Shown: positions 32,099 through 41,193 of the stretch, piece after piece
Layout of the letters: the number at the start of each line of letters is the position of its first letter
How positions within the stretch are numbered: position 1 is the stretch's first letter
From: Janthinobacterium sp. GW458P
Lineage (GTDB): Bacteria > Pseudomonadota > Gammaproteobacteria > Burkholderiales > Burkholderiaceae_D
DNA length: 64,000 bases
Assembly (NCBI RefSeq): GCF_002127585.1
Contig: NZ_NEGZ01000009.1
Span: 29,614-93,613 of the forward strand
Direction: 5' to 3'
Notes under the pieces: model-generated
Seen by the model: only the letters and a program-made list of their open reading frames with translations
What the model was told of the DNA's origin: nothing
Database searches by the model: none
Position numbers and translations under genes: made by a program

Positions 32099-33728
32099 CA
32101 AAGAAGCGGGCGACCTTGCCGCAACCGGCGCGCCAGCAGCAGCGCTGCTGCCCGAACCTGATGTGGACCCTGCCAGCCGCTGGCTGCCGTCGCTGGTGTG
32201 GCTCATCCCGCTGCTGGCCGCGCTGATCGGCGCCGGCCTGGCCGCCAAGTCCATCCTCGACCAGGGGCCCACGGTGACGGTCAGCTTCAAGAGCGCCGAA
32301 GGCCTGGAGCCGGGCAAGACCAAGGTCAAGTACAAGGATGTCGATATCGGCCAGGTGCGCGCCATCACCCTGGGCGACGACTTGAGCAAGGTGCTCGTGA
32401 CGATCGACATGAGCAAGGAAGCGCGGCGCTTCGCCACCGCCGATTCGCGCTTCTGGGTGGTGCGCCCGCAGATCGGCGCCAGCGGCGTGACGGGCCTGGG
32501 CACTTTGCTGTCGGGCGCCTACATCGGCGTCGACACGGGCAAGTCGGAGCAGAAGAAGGAAAACTTCGTCGGCATGGAGAGTCCGCCCGCCGTGGCCGGC
32601 GACCAGAAGGGCAAGCTGTACACCCTGCATGCCGATAGCCTGGGCTCCGTCGACGTGGGTTCGCCCCTGTTCTTCCACCGCCTGCGGGTGGGCAAGGTGG
32701 TCAGCTTCGCGCTGGACAAGGACGGCAACGGCATCACCATGTCGGTCTTCGTCAATGCGCCGTACGACCAGTTCGTCGGCAAGGATGCGCGCTGGTGGCA
32801 TGCCAGCGGCGTTGACGTGCGCCTCGATTCCAACGGCTTCAAATTGAATACGCAATCGCTGGCGGCCATGCTGGTGGGCGGCATCGCCTTCGAGGCGGAA
32901 AACGGCCGCAAGCCCGTCGAACCGGCGCCGGCCGGCACCAGTTACCGCCTGGCGGCCGACGAGGCCAGCGCCATGCGCGAGCCCGACGGCGAGGCGATCA
33001 CCACCGTGTTCTATTTCGACCAATCGCTGCGCGGCTTGCAGCCCGGCGCCACGGTCGATTTCCGCGGCATCGTGCTGGGCGAGGTGCGCTCGGTCGGCAT
33101 TGAGTTCGACCCCATGAAGAAGAACTTCCGCATGCCCGTCACCGTCAACCTGTATCCGGCCCGCCTGGGCATGCGCTTCAAGGCGGCCGTCGACGATGCG
33201 GAAGGCTCGGCCGGCCACCAGCTGCTCGAACGCATGGTCAGCCGCGGCTTGCGCGCGCAGCTACGCACGGGCAACCTGCTGACCAGCCAGCTGTACATTG
33301 CGCTGGACTTCTTCCCGAAGGCGCCGAAGGTGGCGCTCGATCCGCACAGGTATCCGCTGGAGGTGCCGACCGTGCCCAATACCCTCGATGAATTGCAGAC
33401 GCAGATCGCCAGCATCGCCCGCAAGCTCGATCAGGTGCCGTATGCGGAGATCGGCAACAACCTGAACGTCACGATCAAGCAGGCAAATACCCTGTTCAAG
33501 CAGCTCGATGGCCAGGTGGTGCCGGAAATGCGCGATACCCTGACGGCGGCGAAGCAGACCTTCGGCACGGCCGAACAGGTGCTGCAAAAGGATTCGCCGC
33601 TGCAGTCGGACGTGCGCCAGGCCTTGCAGCAGCTGACGCAGACCCTGCAATCGCTCAATGCCCTGTCGGATTACCTGGAGCGCCACCCCGAGGCCCTGAT
33701 TCGTGGCAAAAAAGGAGATGAAAAATGA
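32091..33728 (+). CDS. pqiB: PqiB-type MCE domain protein
   Basis: 545 residues: a cytoplasmic N-terminus, one membrane helix (about 30-52, SLVWLIPLLAALIGAGLAA), then three MCE (MlaD-like) domains beginning near VTVSFKSAEGLEPG, LYTLHADSLGSVDVG and VFYFDQSLRGLQPG. A long helical tail runs from about 430, where coiled-coil character is expected. In E. coli PqiB forms a hollow needle spanning the periplasm for lipid transfer. Start at 32091 has GGAGA upstream and overlaps pqiA by 8 bp. Followed by pqiC, also overlapping. Confidence 0.94.
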   Translation: MSDKEAGDLAATGAPAAALLPEPDVDPASRWLPSLVWLIPLLAALIGAGLAAKSILDQGPTVTVSFKSAEGLEPGKTKVKYKDVDIGQVRAITLGDDLSKVLVTIDMSKEARRFATADSRFWVVRPQIGASGVTGLGTLLSGAYIGVDTGKSEQKKENFVGMESPPAVAGDQKGKLYTLHADSLGSVDVGSPLFFHRLRVGKVVSFALDKDGNGITMSVFVNAPYDQFVGKDARWWHASGVDVRLDSNGFKLNTQSLAAMLVGGIAFEAENGRKPVEPAPAGTSYRLAADEASAMREPDGEAITTVFYFDQSLRGLQPGATVDFRGIVLGEVRSVGIEFDPMKKNFRMPVTVNLYPARLGMRFKAAVDDAEGSAGHQLLERMVSRGLRAQLRTGNLLTSQLYIALDFFPKAPKVALDPHRYPLEVPTVPNTLDELQTQIASIARKLDQVPYAEIGNNLNVTIKQANTLFKQLDGQVVPEMRDTLTAAKQTFGTAEQVLQKDSPLQSDVRQALQQLTQTLQSLNALSDYLERHPEALIRGKKGDEK

Positions 33729-34321
33729 TGAAGCCGATGTTTGCCGCGCTGCTGGCGGCCATCCTGCTGGGCGCCTGCTCCACGCCCCAGCCCGAGCATT
33801 TCTACACGCTCAGCGGCGGCGCCGACGCGCAGCCGGCCAAGCCCGTCAAATACTATGTCGAGGTGCTGGCCGTCAGCGTGCCGCAGCAGGTGAGCCGCAA
33901 CCAGTTCGTGGTGACGGCGCCATCGGGCCGCATCGAACTGCTGGAGCAGCGGCGCTGGGCGGGGCCGCTGGCCGGCGAGATCGGCCAGGCCCTGTCGACG
34001 GCCGTGACGAACGACCTGGGCGCCATCGATGTGTTCCGCACGCCATACCCGGACAAGCTGCCCGTGTATCGCATCAGCACCAATGTGCAGCGTTTCGAGT
34101 CCGTGATGGGCCAGTATGCGCTAATCGATGCCGTGTGGAGCGTGCGCCAGCTGGCCAGCAACAAGGTGGTCACTTGCCGCACGATCGCCAATGAAAAGGT
34201 GGGCGCCGGCTACGATGAACTGGTGCTCGGTCACCGCCGCGCCGTGAACCGCATCGCCGCCGATGCGGCCAGCGTCGTGCGTGCTTTTGACAACGGCAAC
34301 GCCGCCTGTCCGGCCGCCTGA
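33725..34321 (+). CDS. pqiC: PqiC outer-membrane lipoprotein
   Basis: 198 residues with a lipobox (AAILLGAC, Cys near residue 19) followed by a PqiC/YmbA-type domain (HFYTLSGG, VSVPQQVSRNQFVV, LEQRRWAGPLAGEI). It is the outer-membrane partner that binds the end of the PqiB needle in the E. coli system. Its ATG overlaps the pqiB stop (ATGA); a second ATG follows immediately and either may be used. End of the pqiABC operon. Confidence 0.92.
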   Translation: MMKPMFAALLAAILLGACSTPQPEHFYTLSGGADAQPAKPVKYYVEVLAVSVPQQVSRNQFVVTAPSGRIELLEQRRWAGPLAGEIGQALSTAVTNDLGAIDVFRTPYPDKLPVYRISTNVQRFESVMGQYALIDAVWSVRQLASNKVVTCRTIANEKVGAGYDELVLGHRRAVNRIAADAASVVRAFDNGNAACPAA

Positions 34322-34368
34322 ACCGCTTTCCGCTACCCACTCCCGGCAGCCGCTGGTAAAATGCGGCC

Positions 34369-34767
34369 ATGGGAATGACCTTGTTCACGCGCCGCTTTGC
34401 CGCCTGGATCGCCTGTTTCGCGATCCTGCTGGCGGCGCTCGCGCCGTCGATTTCCCAGGCCGTCGCCAGCGCCAAGCAGGAATCCGGCTCCGGCTGGGCA
34501 GAAATATGCTCGGTGGCCGGCATCCGTTTTGTCCAGGTCGATGATGGCGGTGTCGACGGCAAGTCCGGCGACAAGGTCATGCAGATGGAGCATTGCGCCT
34601 TCTGTTCCACGCATGCGGGTTCCGTCGGCTTGCCGCCGGCCAGTCCCGTGCTGCCGTTGCTTGTGGCCAGCGGCACGGCCATCTTCCCGGCCCTGTACTA
34701 CCAGTCCCCGTCACCGCTGTTCATCTGGTCCACCGCGCAGTCGCGCGCGCCGCCCGGTCTCATTTAA
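34369..34767 (+). CDS. DUF2946 family protein
   Basis: 132 residues: N-terminal hydrophobic segment (about 10-30), a central MEHCAFCSTHAGSVG motif and a second hydrophobic segment (about 88-112). The spaced His/Cys pairs are the DUF2946 signature. The family is frequently found beside copper-responsive TonB receptors, as here, 78 bp upstream. Metal binding by the HCxxC...H cluster is inferred, not known. Two in-frame ATGs (34369, 34375) are equally plausible starts. Confidence 0.82.
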   Translation: MGMTLFTRRFAAWIACFAILLAALAPSISQAVASAKQESGSGWAEICSVAGIRFVQVDDGGVDGKSGDKVMQMEHCAFCSTHAGSVGLPPASPVLPLLVASGTAIFPALYYQSPSPLFIWSTAQSRAPPGLI

Positions 34768-34844
34768 GTTTTTGCATTTTCAATGCTGGCGCTGTCCACC
34801 TTGCGGTGTGACGTCCCGCATCCGCACACTTAAACGAGAATCAC

Positions 34845-36959
34845 ATGAACAAGAAATTATTGATGCTGGCGGCAGCCATCGCCCTGGCCTATCCCTGCGT
34901 GCACGCGCAGCAATTTGACCACGCCATCGACACGGTCGTCGTTTCCGGCTCGCGCGCGCAATCGTGGCTGTCCGAGACGCCGCAGGCGATCGGCGTCGTC
35001 AACGCCAAAATCCTGGAGCGCGACAAGCCCAGGACCATGGGCGATATCCTCAACCGCATCGCCGGCGTGTACTGGAATGACCTGGGCAACGAGCAGCACA
35101 GCATGAGCATCCGCCAGCCCATCGGCACGAATGCCGTCTACCAGTACCTAGAAGACGGCATTCCTATCCGCCCGCTGGGCGTCTTCAACCACAACTCGCT
35201 CAACGAGATGAACATGGCGGGGGCCAGCGGCGTGGAAGTGGTGAAGGGCGCCGCCTCGTCGCTGTACGGCAGCAATGCCGTCGGCGGTGCCGTCAATTTC
35301 CTCACGGCCGGTGCCAGCGCCACGCCGACGGCAAGCGCGGGCGTGCGGCGCGACAACGTGGGCGGCTTCACCCGCTACGATACGGCCGCCAGCGATACCT
35401 GGGGGCCGCTGGGACTGCGCTTTTCCCATTACAGTTCGCGCCGTTCGCGCGATAACTGGCAAGAGTACAGCTATGGCGACAAGGATTCGTTCTCGCTGCG
35501 CGCCGATTATGCGCTCGGCCCCGCGTCGCAGCTGCGCGCCACCATCGTGCACACGGATCTCGATGCAGCCATGACGGGCAGCCTGTTCGAGAACGATTAC
35601 CGCAGCAATCCCGGCAAGAGTCTCAATACCTTCACCTACCGCAAGGACAAGACGACGCGCATGAACCTGGCATGGGAGGGCGCGACGACTGCCAATGGCA
35701 CGAGTACCGTCACCGTGTTTACGCGCAAGAACGACCACGGGCAGATTCCCGCCTACTCCATCGGCAGTTGCGCGGGCATGCTGTGCAAGGGCGTCATCAA
35801 CAATAATCACGTTGATTCGCTGGGGCTGGACGTGAAACACCAGCAGGAGTTCACGTGGTTGCGTTCGCGCCTGGTCGCCGGCGTGTATGTCGACAAGAGC
35901 GATAATCCCTTTGTCAGCGACAATCTCTCCATCGTGCGCGATGCCGCCACGGGCCGCTACCTGCGCTATACGCTGGCCAACGCGTCCAATCCGCAGGGCG
36001 TGCGCGTCTACCAGACGGACATTTTGAACACGGCCGTCTTCGCGCAGTGGGAATTGACGCCGCTGGCGGGCACGCGCGTGGTGCTGGGCGGCCGCTCTGA
36101 CGCCATCCGCTACGATTACCACAACAAGCTGGCGCCCGGCGGCAGCGTCAATTACGGCGCCCCCGACGAGTCGCGCAGTTTTTCGCATGTGAGCCCGAAG
36201 CTGGGCGCCACCTATGCCATCGGTCGTGCGGGCAGCGTGTATGCGAACGTCAGCCAGGGCTTCACGCCGCCCGAAGTGAGCCAGCTGTATGGCAAGACGG
36301 GCATCGCCGACCTGCAGCCGTCCGTCTACAACAACTATGAACTGGGCTTGCGCTGGGCCTTTTTGCAGGGCCGCTTGAAACTCGACACGGCCCTGTACCG
36401 CCTCGACGGGCGCGACACCATCGTCAGCTACACGCTCTCGCCGGGGAACAGCGAAAACCGCAATGCGGGACGCACGCGCAGCGAAGGCCTGGAGCTGGGC
36501 CTGAACTACGACAGCGGCCTGTTCGATGCGCGCTTCGCCACGGCCATCGCGCGCCACCGCTACCTGCGCTACCAGGTCTCCAGTACCCTCGATTACAGCG
36601 GCCGCGCCATGCCGCAGGCGCCGCGCGACGTCACCTCAGTCGAAATCGGCTACAAACCCGTGGCGGGTGCGCGTATCGCAGTCGAAGCCGTGCACCAGGG
36701 CCGCTACTGGATGAACAACGCCAACACGGTGGAGTACAAGGGCCACGCCTTGCTGAACCTGCGCGCCAGCTATCAGGTCGCGCGCGGGCTGGAAGCGTGG
36801 GCGCAGGTGCGCAATGTGGCCGATAAACGCTATGCCGATTCGGCCAGCAGCAGTTATGCGGGCACGGGCAGCTATGCGCCGAACAGCCAGAATCAGTACA
36901 CGCCCGGCGCGCCGCGCAGCGTGATGCTGGGCCTGTCCTATACCTATAACGCACTGTGA
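34845..36959 (+). CDS. TonB-dependent copper-type outer-membrane receptor
   Basis: 704 residues. Signal peptide (MNKKLLMLAAAIALAYPCVHA), plug domain with TVVVSGSRAQSW, IRQPIGTNAVYQYLEDGIPI and GASSLYGSNAVGGAVNF, and a 22-strand-type barrel ending in LGLSYTYNAL, an aromatic-rich closing strand. Residues and neighbours (DUF2946 before, PepSY protein after) match the copper-receptor (OprC/NosA-like) group. Metal or metallophore uptake in the outer membrane, energised by TonB. Copper as ligand is inferred from family and context. Confidence 0.9.
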   Translation: MNKKLLMLAAAIALAYPCVHAQQFDHAIDTVVVSGSRAQSWLSETPQAIGVVNAKILERDKPRTMGDILNRIAGVYWNDLGNEQHSMSIRQPIGTNAVYQYLEDGIPIRPLGVFNHNSLNEMNMAGASGVEVVKGAASSLYGSNAVGGAVNFLTAGASATPTASAGVRRDNVGGFTRYDTAASDTWGPLGLRFSHYSSRRSRDNWQEYSYGDKDSFSLRADYALGPASQLRATIVHTDLDAAMTGSLFENDYRSNPGKSLNTFTYRKDKTTRMNLAWEGATTANGTSTVTVFTRKNDHGQIPAYSIGSCAGMLCKGVINNNHVDSLGLDVKHQQEFTWLRSRLVAGVYVDKSDNPFVSDNLSIVRDAATGRYLRYTLANASNPQGVRVYQTDILNTAVFAQWELTPLAGTRVVLGGRSDAIRYDYHNKLAPGGSVNYGAPDESRSFSHVSPKLGATYAIGRAGSVYANVSQGFTPPEVSQLYGKTGIADLQPSVYNNYELGLRWAFLQGRLKLDTALYRLDGRDTIVSYTLSPGNSENRNAGRTRSEGLELGLNYDSGLFDARFATAIARHRYLRYQVSSTLDYSGRAMPQAPRDVTSVEIGYKPVAGARIAVEAVHQGRYWMNNANTVEYKGHALLNLRASYQVARGLEAWAQVRNVADKRYADSASSSYAGTGSYAPNSQNQYTPGAPRSVMLGLSYTYNAL

Positions 36960-36967
36960 GGATGGCC

Positions 36968-38308
36968 ATGGATGACGCAACTTTTCTCATCGCGCGGCGC
37001 AAAAGCCTGTACTGGCGCATCCACTTCTGGGCCGCGCTGATTGCCTCGCCATTCGCGCTGGTGGCTACCCTGACGGGCATTTTGTATGTGTTCACGCCGC
37101 AGATCGAGGCAAGGCTGTACCAGCACCTCGATCACGTGGCGCCGCAAGCGTCCATGCTGCCGCTGGACGCCGCCGTGGCGGGGGCGGAACGGGCGGCCCC
37201 GCGCGGCTGGGCGGTGCAGCACGTGGTGCCGCCGTTTCAACAGGACGACGCAGTGCAGGTGGCGTTCGCGCCGCCCGGCGGCGCGCAGGATGAACATGCG
37301 GGCCATGGCGGACATGCCGCACCGGTCAAGCCAAAATTCGGCCTGCCCGCGCAAGCCGTCATCGTGTATGTGAATCCCTACGATGCGCGCGTCTTGGGCA
37401 GCCTGGCCAGCAGCGAACGCTTCGGCAACTGGGCGAAGAAACTGCATTCGCGGCTGCTGCAAAACGATGGCTGGCGCTGGATGATCGAGCTGGCGGCCAG
37501 CTGGCTGATGGTAATGCTGGTGACGGGCGTGGTGCTGTGGTGGCCGCGCGGCGCGCAAGCGGGCTTGCCGAAGCGGGGCGCGCGGGGGCGCAATGGCTGG
37601 CGCCAGTGGCATGCCTTTCTCGGCGTCGCGCTCGGCATCGTCAGCATCGTGATCCTGACGACGGGCCTGACGTGGAGCCAGCAGGCGGGCGGGCGCATTC
37701 GCACGCTGCGCGACGTCAGCGGCCAGGCGCCGCCGCCCGTGCCGCGGGGCCTGCACTCAATCGAGGAGGGCGCTCCGCTCGACTGGCAGGATGCGTGGCG
37801 GGTGGCGCGCAGCCATGCGCCGGCCATCGCCGTGCAGCTGACGGCGCCGGCCAGCCAGGACGATGTGTGGCGCGCCACCATGGCCGACCGCAGCCAGCCC
37901 ACCTTGCGCTTCGACCTGCAATTCGATGCCTACAGCGGCAAGCCCCTGTATTACGCGGGCTGGGAGGCGCAGACGGCGTTCGGCAAGGCGACTGCCATCG
38001 GCATCCCGTTCCACCGTGGCGAATTCGGCTGGTGGAACCAGGCCTTGCTGTTGCTGTTTGGCGCCAGCGTGCTGTTTTCACTCGTGTCGGGCTGGGTGAT
38101 GTTCTTCAAGCGGCGCTTGCCGGACTCGTTGGGCTTGCCCAAGCTGCTGCCGGGCGCCTGGACCTCGCCGTCCGTGCTGGCCTGGCTGGTGGCGGCCGGC
38201 ATGTGCGCGCTGATGCCGCTGCTGCTCATTTCCGCCGGCATGTTGGTGCTGCTGGAACTGTGGCTGGCAAAGTGTGGGCCGCGTGTCGGCCGTATGTGGC
38301 TGCGCTAG
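36968..38308 (+). CDS. PepSY-associated membrane helix protein
   Basis: About 446 residues with a PepSY_TM layout: a first helix after RIHFWAALIASPFALVATLTG, a large periplasmic loop holding a His-rich stretch (DEHAGHGGHA, near residues 105-115), a helix pair near 175-240, and two more at the C-terminus. Such proteins accompany siderophore or metal receptors and are thought to move electrons or assist metal reduction at the inner membrane. I take ATG 36968, spaced 6 nt from GAGG; ATG 36962 and a GTG at 36956 are alternatives. The first overlaps the receptor stop region. Confidence 0.85.
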   Translation: MDDATFLIARRKSLYWRIHFWAALIASPFALVATLTGILYVFTPQIEARLYQHLDHVAPQASMLPLDAAVAGAERAAPRGWAVQHVVPPFQQDDAVQVAFAPPGGAQDEHAGHGGHAAPVKPKFGLPAQAVIVYVNPYDARVLGSLASSERFGNWAKKLHSRLLQNDGWRWMIELAASWLMVMLVTGVVLWWPRGAQAGLPKRGARGRNGWRQWHAFLGVALGIVSIVILTTGLTWSQQAGGRIRTLRDVSGQAPPPVPRGLHSIEEGAPLDWQDAWRVARSHAPAIAVQLTAPASQDDVWRATMADRSQPTLRFDLQFDAYSGKPLYYAGWEAQTAFGKATAIGIPFHRGEFGWWNQALLLLFGASVLFSLVSGWVMFFKRRLPDSLGLPKLLPGAWTSPSVLAWLVAAGMCALMPLLLISAGMLVLLELWLAKCGPRVGRMWLR

Positions 38309-38364
38309 AATAAGGGGTGCGGCCAGGCTCGTTGCCAAGGGCCGCCCCTTTGCCTTGGCTGAAC

Positions 38365-38748
38365 ATGATATTCATCGACTTCCCCGCCCTGTCCACGCTG
38401 GCCGCCATGTCGGCCGGCGTCACGCAAAAATGCAGCTGCTGCGCCGTCCCGCTCGATGCCTGGCAACGCCTGCCCACTTCGCTGGAGCTGGACCGGTTTG
38501 AAGAAATCGGCACCCTGCGCGCAGATCCGTACGAGGAACCCACGTTTGACGAGTATCACCCGCACGGTACGCGCTATGACAGCGCCGATGCGCCCATCGC
38601 GCCGCGCTACTATCCCGCGAACCTGAGCCAGGTGGCGCGCTGCCTGGACTGTGGCCGCCACTACCTGCGCTACAACGAGGCGGGCGGCTATTTCACGGAG
38701 CTACGCATCCGCGCGCTGCGCCCGGAATTGCTGGCCGACGCGGCGTAG
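38365..38748 (+). CDS. Small Cys-pair protein, unknown
   Basis: 127 residues, no signal peptide. Two CxxC-like pairs (KCSCCAVPLDAW near the start and ARCLDCGRHYLRYNE near the end) suggest a structural zinc or a redox pair. The middle is acidic and Pro/Tyr-rich (DPYEEPTFDEYHPHGTRY). I do not recognise a family. It follows the PepSY gene by 56 bp on the same strand and might belong to the metal module. It is convergent with the catR-like gene, with 6 bp between stops. Confidence 0.6.
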   Translation: MIFIDFPALSTLAAMSAGVTQKCSCCAVPLDAWQRLPTSLELDRFEEIGTLRADPYEEPTFDEYHPHGTRYDSADAPIAPRYYPANLSQVARCLDCGRHYLRYNEAGGYFTELRIRALRPELLADAA

Positions 38749-38754
38749 TCACCG

Positions 38755-39669
38755 CTACAGGCTTTCCTTGACGTGGGTAATGCCGTGTTCATCGTAGATC
38801 GAATACACGGCGGCGAGGAGGTCGTCCAGTTCCGGCGAGCGATCCATATGTCGCACGCTGAACAGAATCGGTGAAAAAGCATGTTTGTCGTCCAGCTTGC
38901 GGTACACGACGTTCCGGTGATGCATGGCCTGCACGCTTTCCGGCACGATCGAGATGCCCTGGCCGGCGGCGACGAGCCCCATTGCAATCTGCAGTTCGCG
39001 CACTTCCGTGACGGGACCTGGCGTGATATTGGCTTCGCTGAACATGGCCAGCACCTGGTCGGCAAAGCTGGGCCGCGGCGACTTCGGATAGACGAGCAAG
39101 GTGTCGTGCATCAGCTCCGTCAGGCACAGACCTCCCTCGCCGTGCGCCAGCCGATGGCCGGGAGGCAGGGCCACCATCATGCGCTCTTCGCGCAGCAGGA
39201 TGCGGCGGATGCTGGGGTCTTCGCTTTTCAGACGTCCGAAACCCACGTCGATGCGGCCCTCCTTCAGGGCCTTGAGCTGCTCCACCGTCGTCATTTCGTA
39301 CAGTGTCACGTCCACCTCTGGATGGCGTTCGCAGTAGCGGTGCACGATATCGGGTAATTCGCCATACAGCGTCGAGGCGACGAAGCCGATCGACAAGGTC
39401 CGTTCGAGCTTGCCGATGCGCTGCGTCATGGCCTTCAGGTCGCGCACCTGGTCCAGTAGCGGCCGCGCGTGGGCGAGGAAGAACTCGCCCGCTTCCGTCA
39501 GCCGCAAGGGCCGCGAGCCCTTTTCGATCAGCGTCACGCCCAGCGTCTCTTCCAGTTGCTGCATTTGCCGGCTCAGCGGCGGCTGCGCGATATGCAGGCG
39601 CGCCGCGGCGCGCGTGAAGTTCTTTTCCTCTGCTACCGCGATGAAGTAGCGCAAGTGCCGTAATTCCAT
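38755..39669 (-). CDS. catR: CatR/BenM-type LysR regulator
   Basis: 304 residues. N-terminal MELRHLRYFIAVAEEKNFTRAA with LHIAQPPLSRQMQQLE is the BenM/CatM/CatR-type DNA-binding domain. The effector domain (about 90-304) has TLYGELPDIVHRY and MVALPPGHRL. Members respond to cis,cis-muconate and activate the divergent cat operon. Start at 39669, with AAGG 7 nt upstream; a second ATG two codons earlier is too close to the site. A perfect ATAC-N7-GTAT motif overlaps this leader. Confidence 0.9.
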   Translation of the reverse strand: MELRHLRYFIAVAEEKNFTRAAARLHIAQPPLSRQMQQLEETLGVTLIEKGSRPLRLTEAGEFFLAHARPLLDQVRDLKAMTQRIGKLERTLSIGFVASTLYGELPDIVHRYCERHPEVDVTLYEMTTVEQLKALKEGRIDVGFGRLKSEDPSIRRILLREERMMVALPPGHRLAHGEGGLCLTELMHDTLLVYPKSPRPSFADQVLAMFSEANITPGPVTEVRELQIAMGLVAAGQGISIVPESVQAMHHRNVVYRKLDDKHAFSPILFSVRHMDRSPELDDLLAAVYSIYDEHGITHVKESL

Positions 39670-39673
39670 CTTC

Positions 39674-39700
39674 ATACCTTTCAGGTATAGGTTTGATACC
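39674..39700. promoter_or_regulatory. BenM/CatM-type binding motif in the catR-catB gap
   Basis: ATAC-N7-GTAT at 39674-39688, in the extended form ATACCT-TTC-AGGTAT, is the known BenM/CatM recognition pattern. It shares its right half with GGTAT-N7-ATACC (39684-39700). A third palindrome, GCATA-TCG-TATGC, lies at 39731-39743. The first motif covers the catR ribosome-binding site, suggesting autoregulation as well as catB activation (inference). Confidence 0.65.
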
Positions 39701-39771
39701 AACTTGGTGTTGGACGTGGCCGCATTGGGGGCATATCGTATGCTTACTCCACAGAATTATACGGAATAAAT

Positions 39772-40881
39772 ATGATTCAAAATATCGAGACCTACCTGGT
39801 CGATGTGCCAACCATCCGCCCGCACCGGATGTCCGTCGCTACCATGAATACGCAGACGCTGGTACTGGTGCGGCTGCGCTGCGCCGACGGCATCACGGGC
39901 TGGGGCGAGGCGACCACCATCGGCGGCTTGAGCTACGGCGGCGAAAGCCCGGAAAGCATCAAGACGAATATCGATACCTATATCGCGCCCCTGCTGGTCG
40001 GCATGGAAGCGAGCGAAGTGGCCAAGGCGATGGCCCTGGTGCGCAAGGTCATCCAGGGCAACCGCTTCGCCAAGTGCGCGATCGAGACGGCGCTGCTCGA
40101 CGCGCAGGCGCGCCGCCTGGGCGTGCCGCTGTCGGAATTGCTGGGCGGCCGCGTGCGCAATGCGCTGCCGGTGGCCTGGGTGCTGGCCAGCGGCGACACG
40201 GCGCGCGATATCGCCGAGGGGGAAAAGATGCTGGAACTGCGCCGCCACCGCATCTTCAAGCTGAAGATCGGCATGCGCGACGTGATGGACGACGTGGCCC
40301 ACGTGCTGGAGATCAAGCGGGCGCTGGGCGAACGGGCCAGCGTGCGCGTCGACGTCAACCAGGCCTGGAGCGAGATGGACGCCGTGCGCGGCATCGCCGC
40401 GCTGGAAGCGGGCGGCATCGACCTGATCGAACAACCGGTGAAGGCGGGCAACCGCGCCGCGCTGGCGCGCCTGAAGCAGCGCTTCGACGTGGCCATCATG
40501 GCCGACGAAGCCTTGCACGGCCCCGCCGATGCGCTGGCGCTGGCGCAAGCCGACGCGGCCGACGTGTATGCGGTAAAAATCACCCAGTCGGGCGGTTTGC
40601 TGCCCGCGCTGGAAGTGGCTACCGTGGCGCGCCTGGCGGGCGTCGGCCTGTACGGCGGCACCATGCTCGAAGGCGGCGTCGGCACGGCCGCCACGGCCCA
40701 TGTCTGCTCGACGTTTGCCGAACTGGCCTGGGGCACGGAATTGTTCGGGCCACTGCTGCTGACGCAGGAAGTCTTGCGCGAACCGCTCGTGTACCGCGAC
40801 TTCATGCTGCAGGTGCCGACGGGCCCGGGTTTGGGCGTCGAGATCGATATGGACAAGCTGCGTTCCATGCAGCGTCAATAA
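39772..40881 (+). CDS. catB: Muconate cycloisomerase
   Basis: 369 residues, enolase superfamily. Catalytic Lys in FKLKIG, metal ligands in VDVNQAW, LIEQPV and ADEAL, and the second Lys in AVKITQSGG. The N-terminal SVATMNTQTLVLVRL and the TMLEGGVGTAA segment mark the muconate cycloisomerase subgroup. Converts cis,cis-muconate to muconolactone in the catechol branch of beta-ketoadipate metabolism. First gene of catB-catC-catD, divergent from catR. A TTATAC-like -10 lies just upstream of the start. Confidence 0.95.
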   Translation: MIQNIETYLVDVPTIRPHRMSVATMNTQTLVLVRLRCADGITGWGEATTIGGLSYGGESPESIKTNIDTYIAPLLVGMEASEVAKAMALVRKVIQGNRFAKCAIETALLDAQARRLGVPLSELLGGRVRNALPVAWVLASGDTARDIAEGEKMLELRRHRIFKLKIGMRDVMDDVAHVLEIKRALGERASVRVDVNQAWSEMDAVRGIAALEAGGIDLIEQPVKAGNRAALARLKQRFDVAIMADEALHGPADALALAQADAADVYAVKITQSGGLLPALEVATVARLAGVGLYGGTMLEGGVGTAATAHVCSTFAELAWGTELFGPLLLTQEVLREPLVYRDFMLQVPTGPGLGVEIDMDKLRSMQRQ

Positions 40882-40890
40882 GGAGAAGTC

Positions 40891-41181
40891 ATGTTATTCC
40901 ATGTACGCATGAACGTGAACCTGCCGTTGAACATGCCCGCCGAGCAGGCGGCGCAGCTCAAGAAAACGGAAAAGGAACTGGCGCAGCGCCTGCAGCACGA
41001 GGGCAAGTGGCGCCACCTGTGGCGCATCGCCGGCCAGTACGCCAACGTCAGCGTCTTCGACGTGGACAGCGTGGACGAGCTGCATAATTTGCTGACCTCG
41101 CTGCCGCTGTTCCCTTACATGCAGATCGACGTGATGCCGCTGTGCCGCCATCCTTCGTCGGTGCGCGGCGACGATTCCTGA
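40891..41181 (+). CDS. catC: Muconolactone delta-isomerase
   Basis: 96 residues, the usual length for this decameric enzyme. MLFHVRMNVNLP at the start, LQHEGKWRHLWRIAGQYANVSVF and LTSLPLFPYMQIDVMPLCRHPS are diagnostic. Shifts the double bond of muconolactone to give beta-ketoadipate enol-lactone, which the next gene hydrolyses. Strong Shine-Dalgarno (AAGGAGA), 9 bp after catB. Confidence 0.97.
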   Translation: MLFHVRMNVNLPLNMPAEQAAQLKKTEKELAQRLQHEGKWRHLWRIAGQYANVSVFDVDSVDELHNLLTSLPLFPYMQIDVMPLCRHPSSVRGDDS

Positions 41182-41193
41182 GGGAGGCATGTG

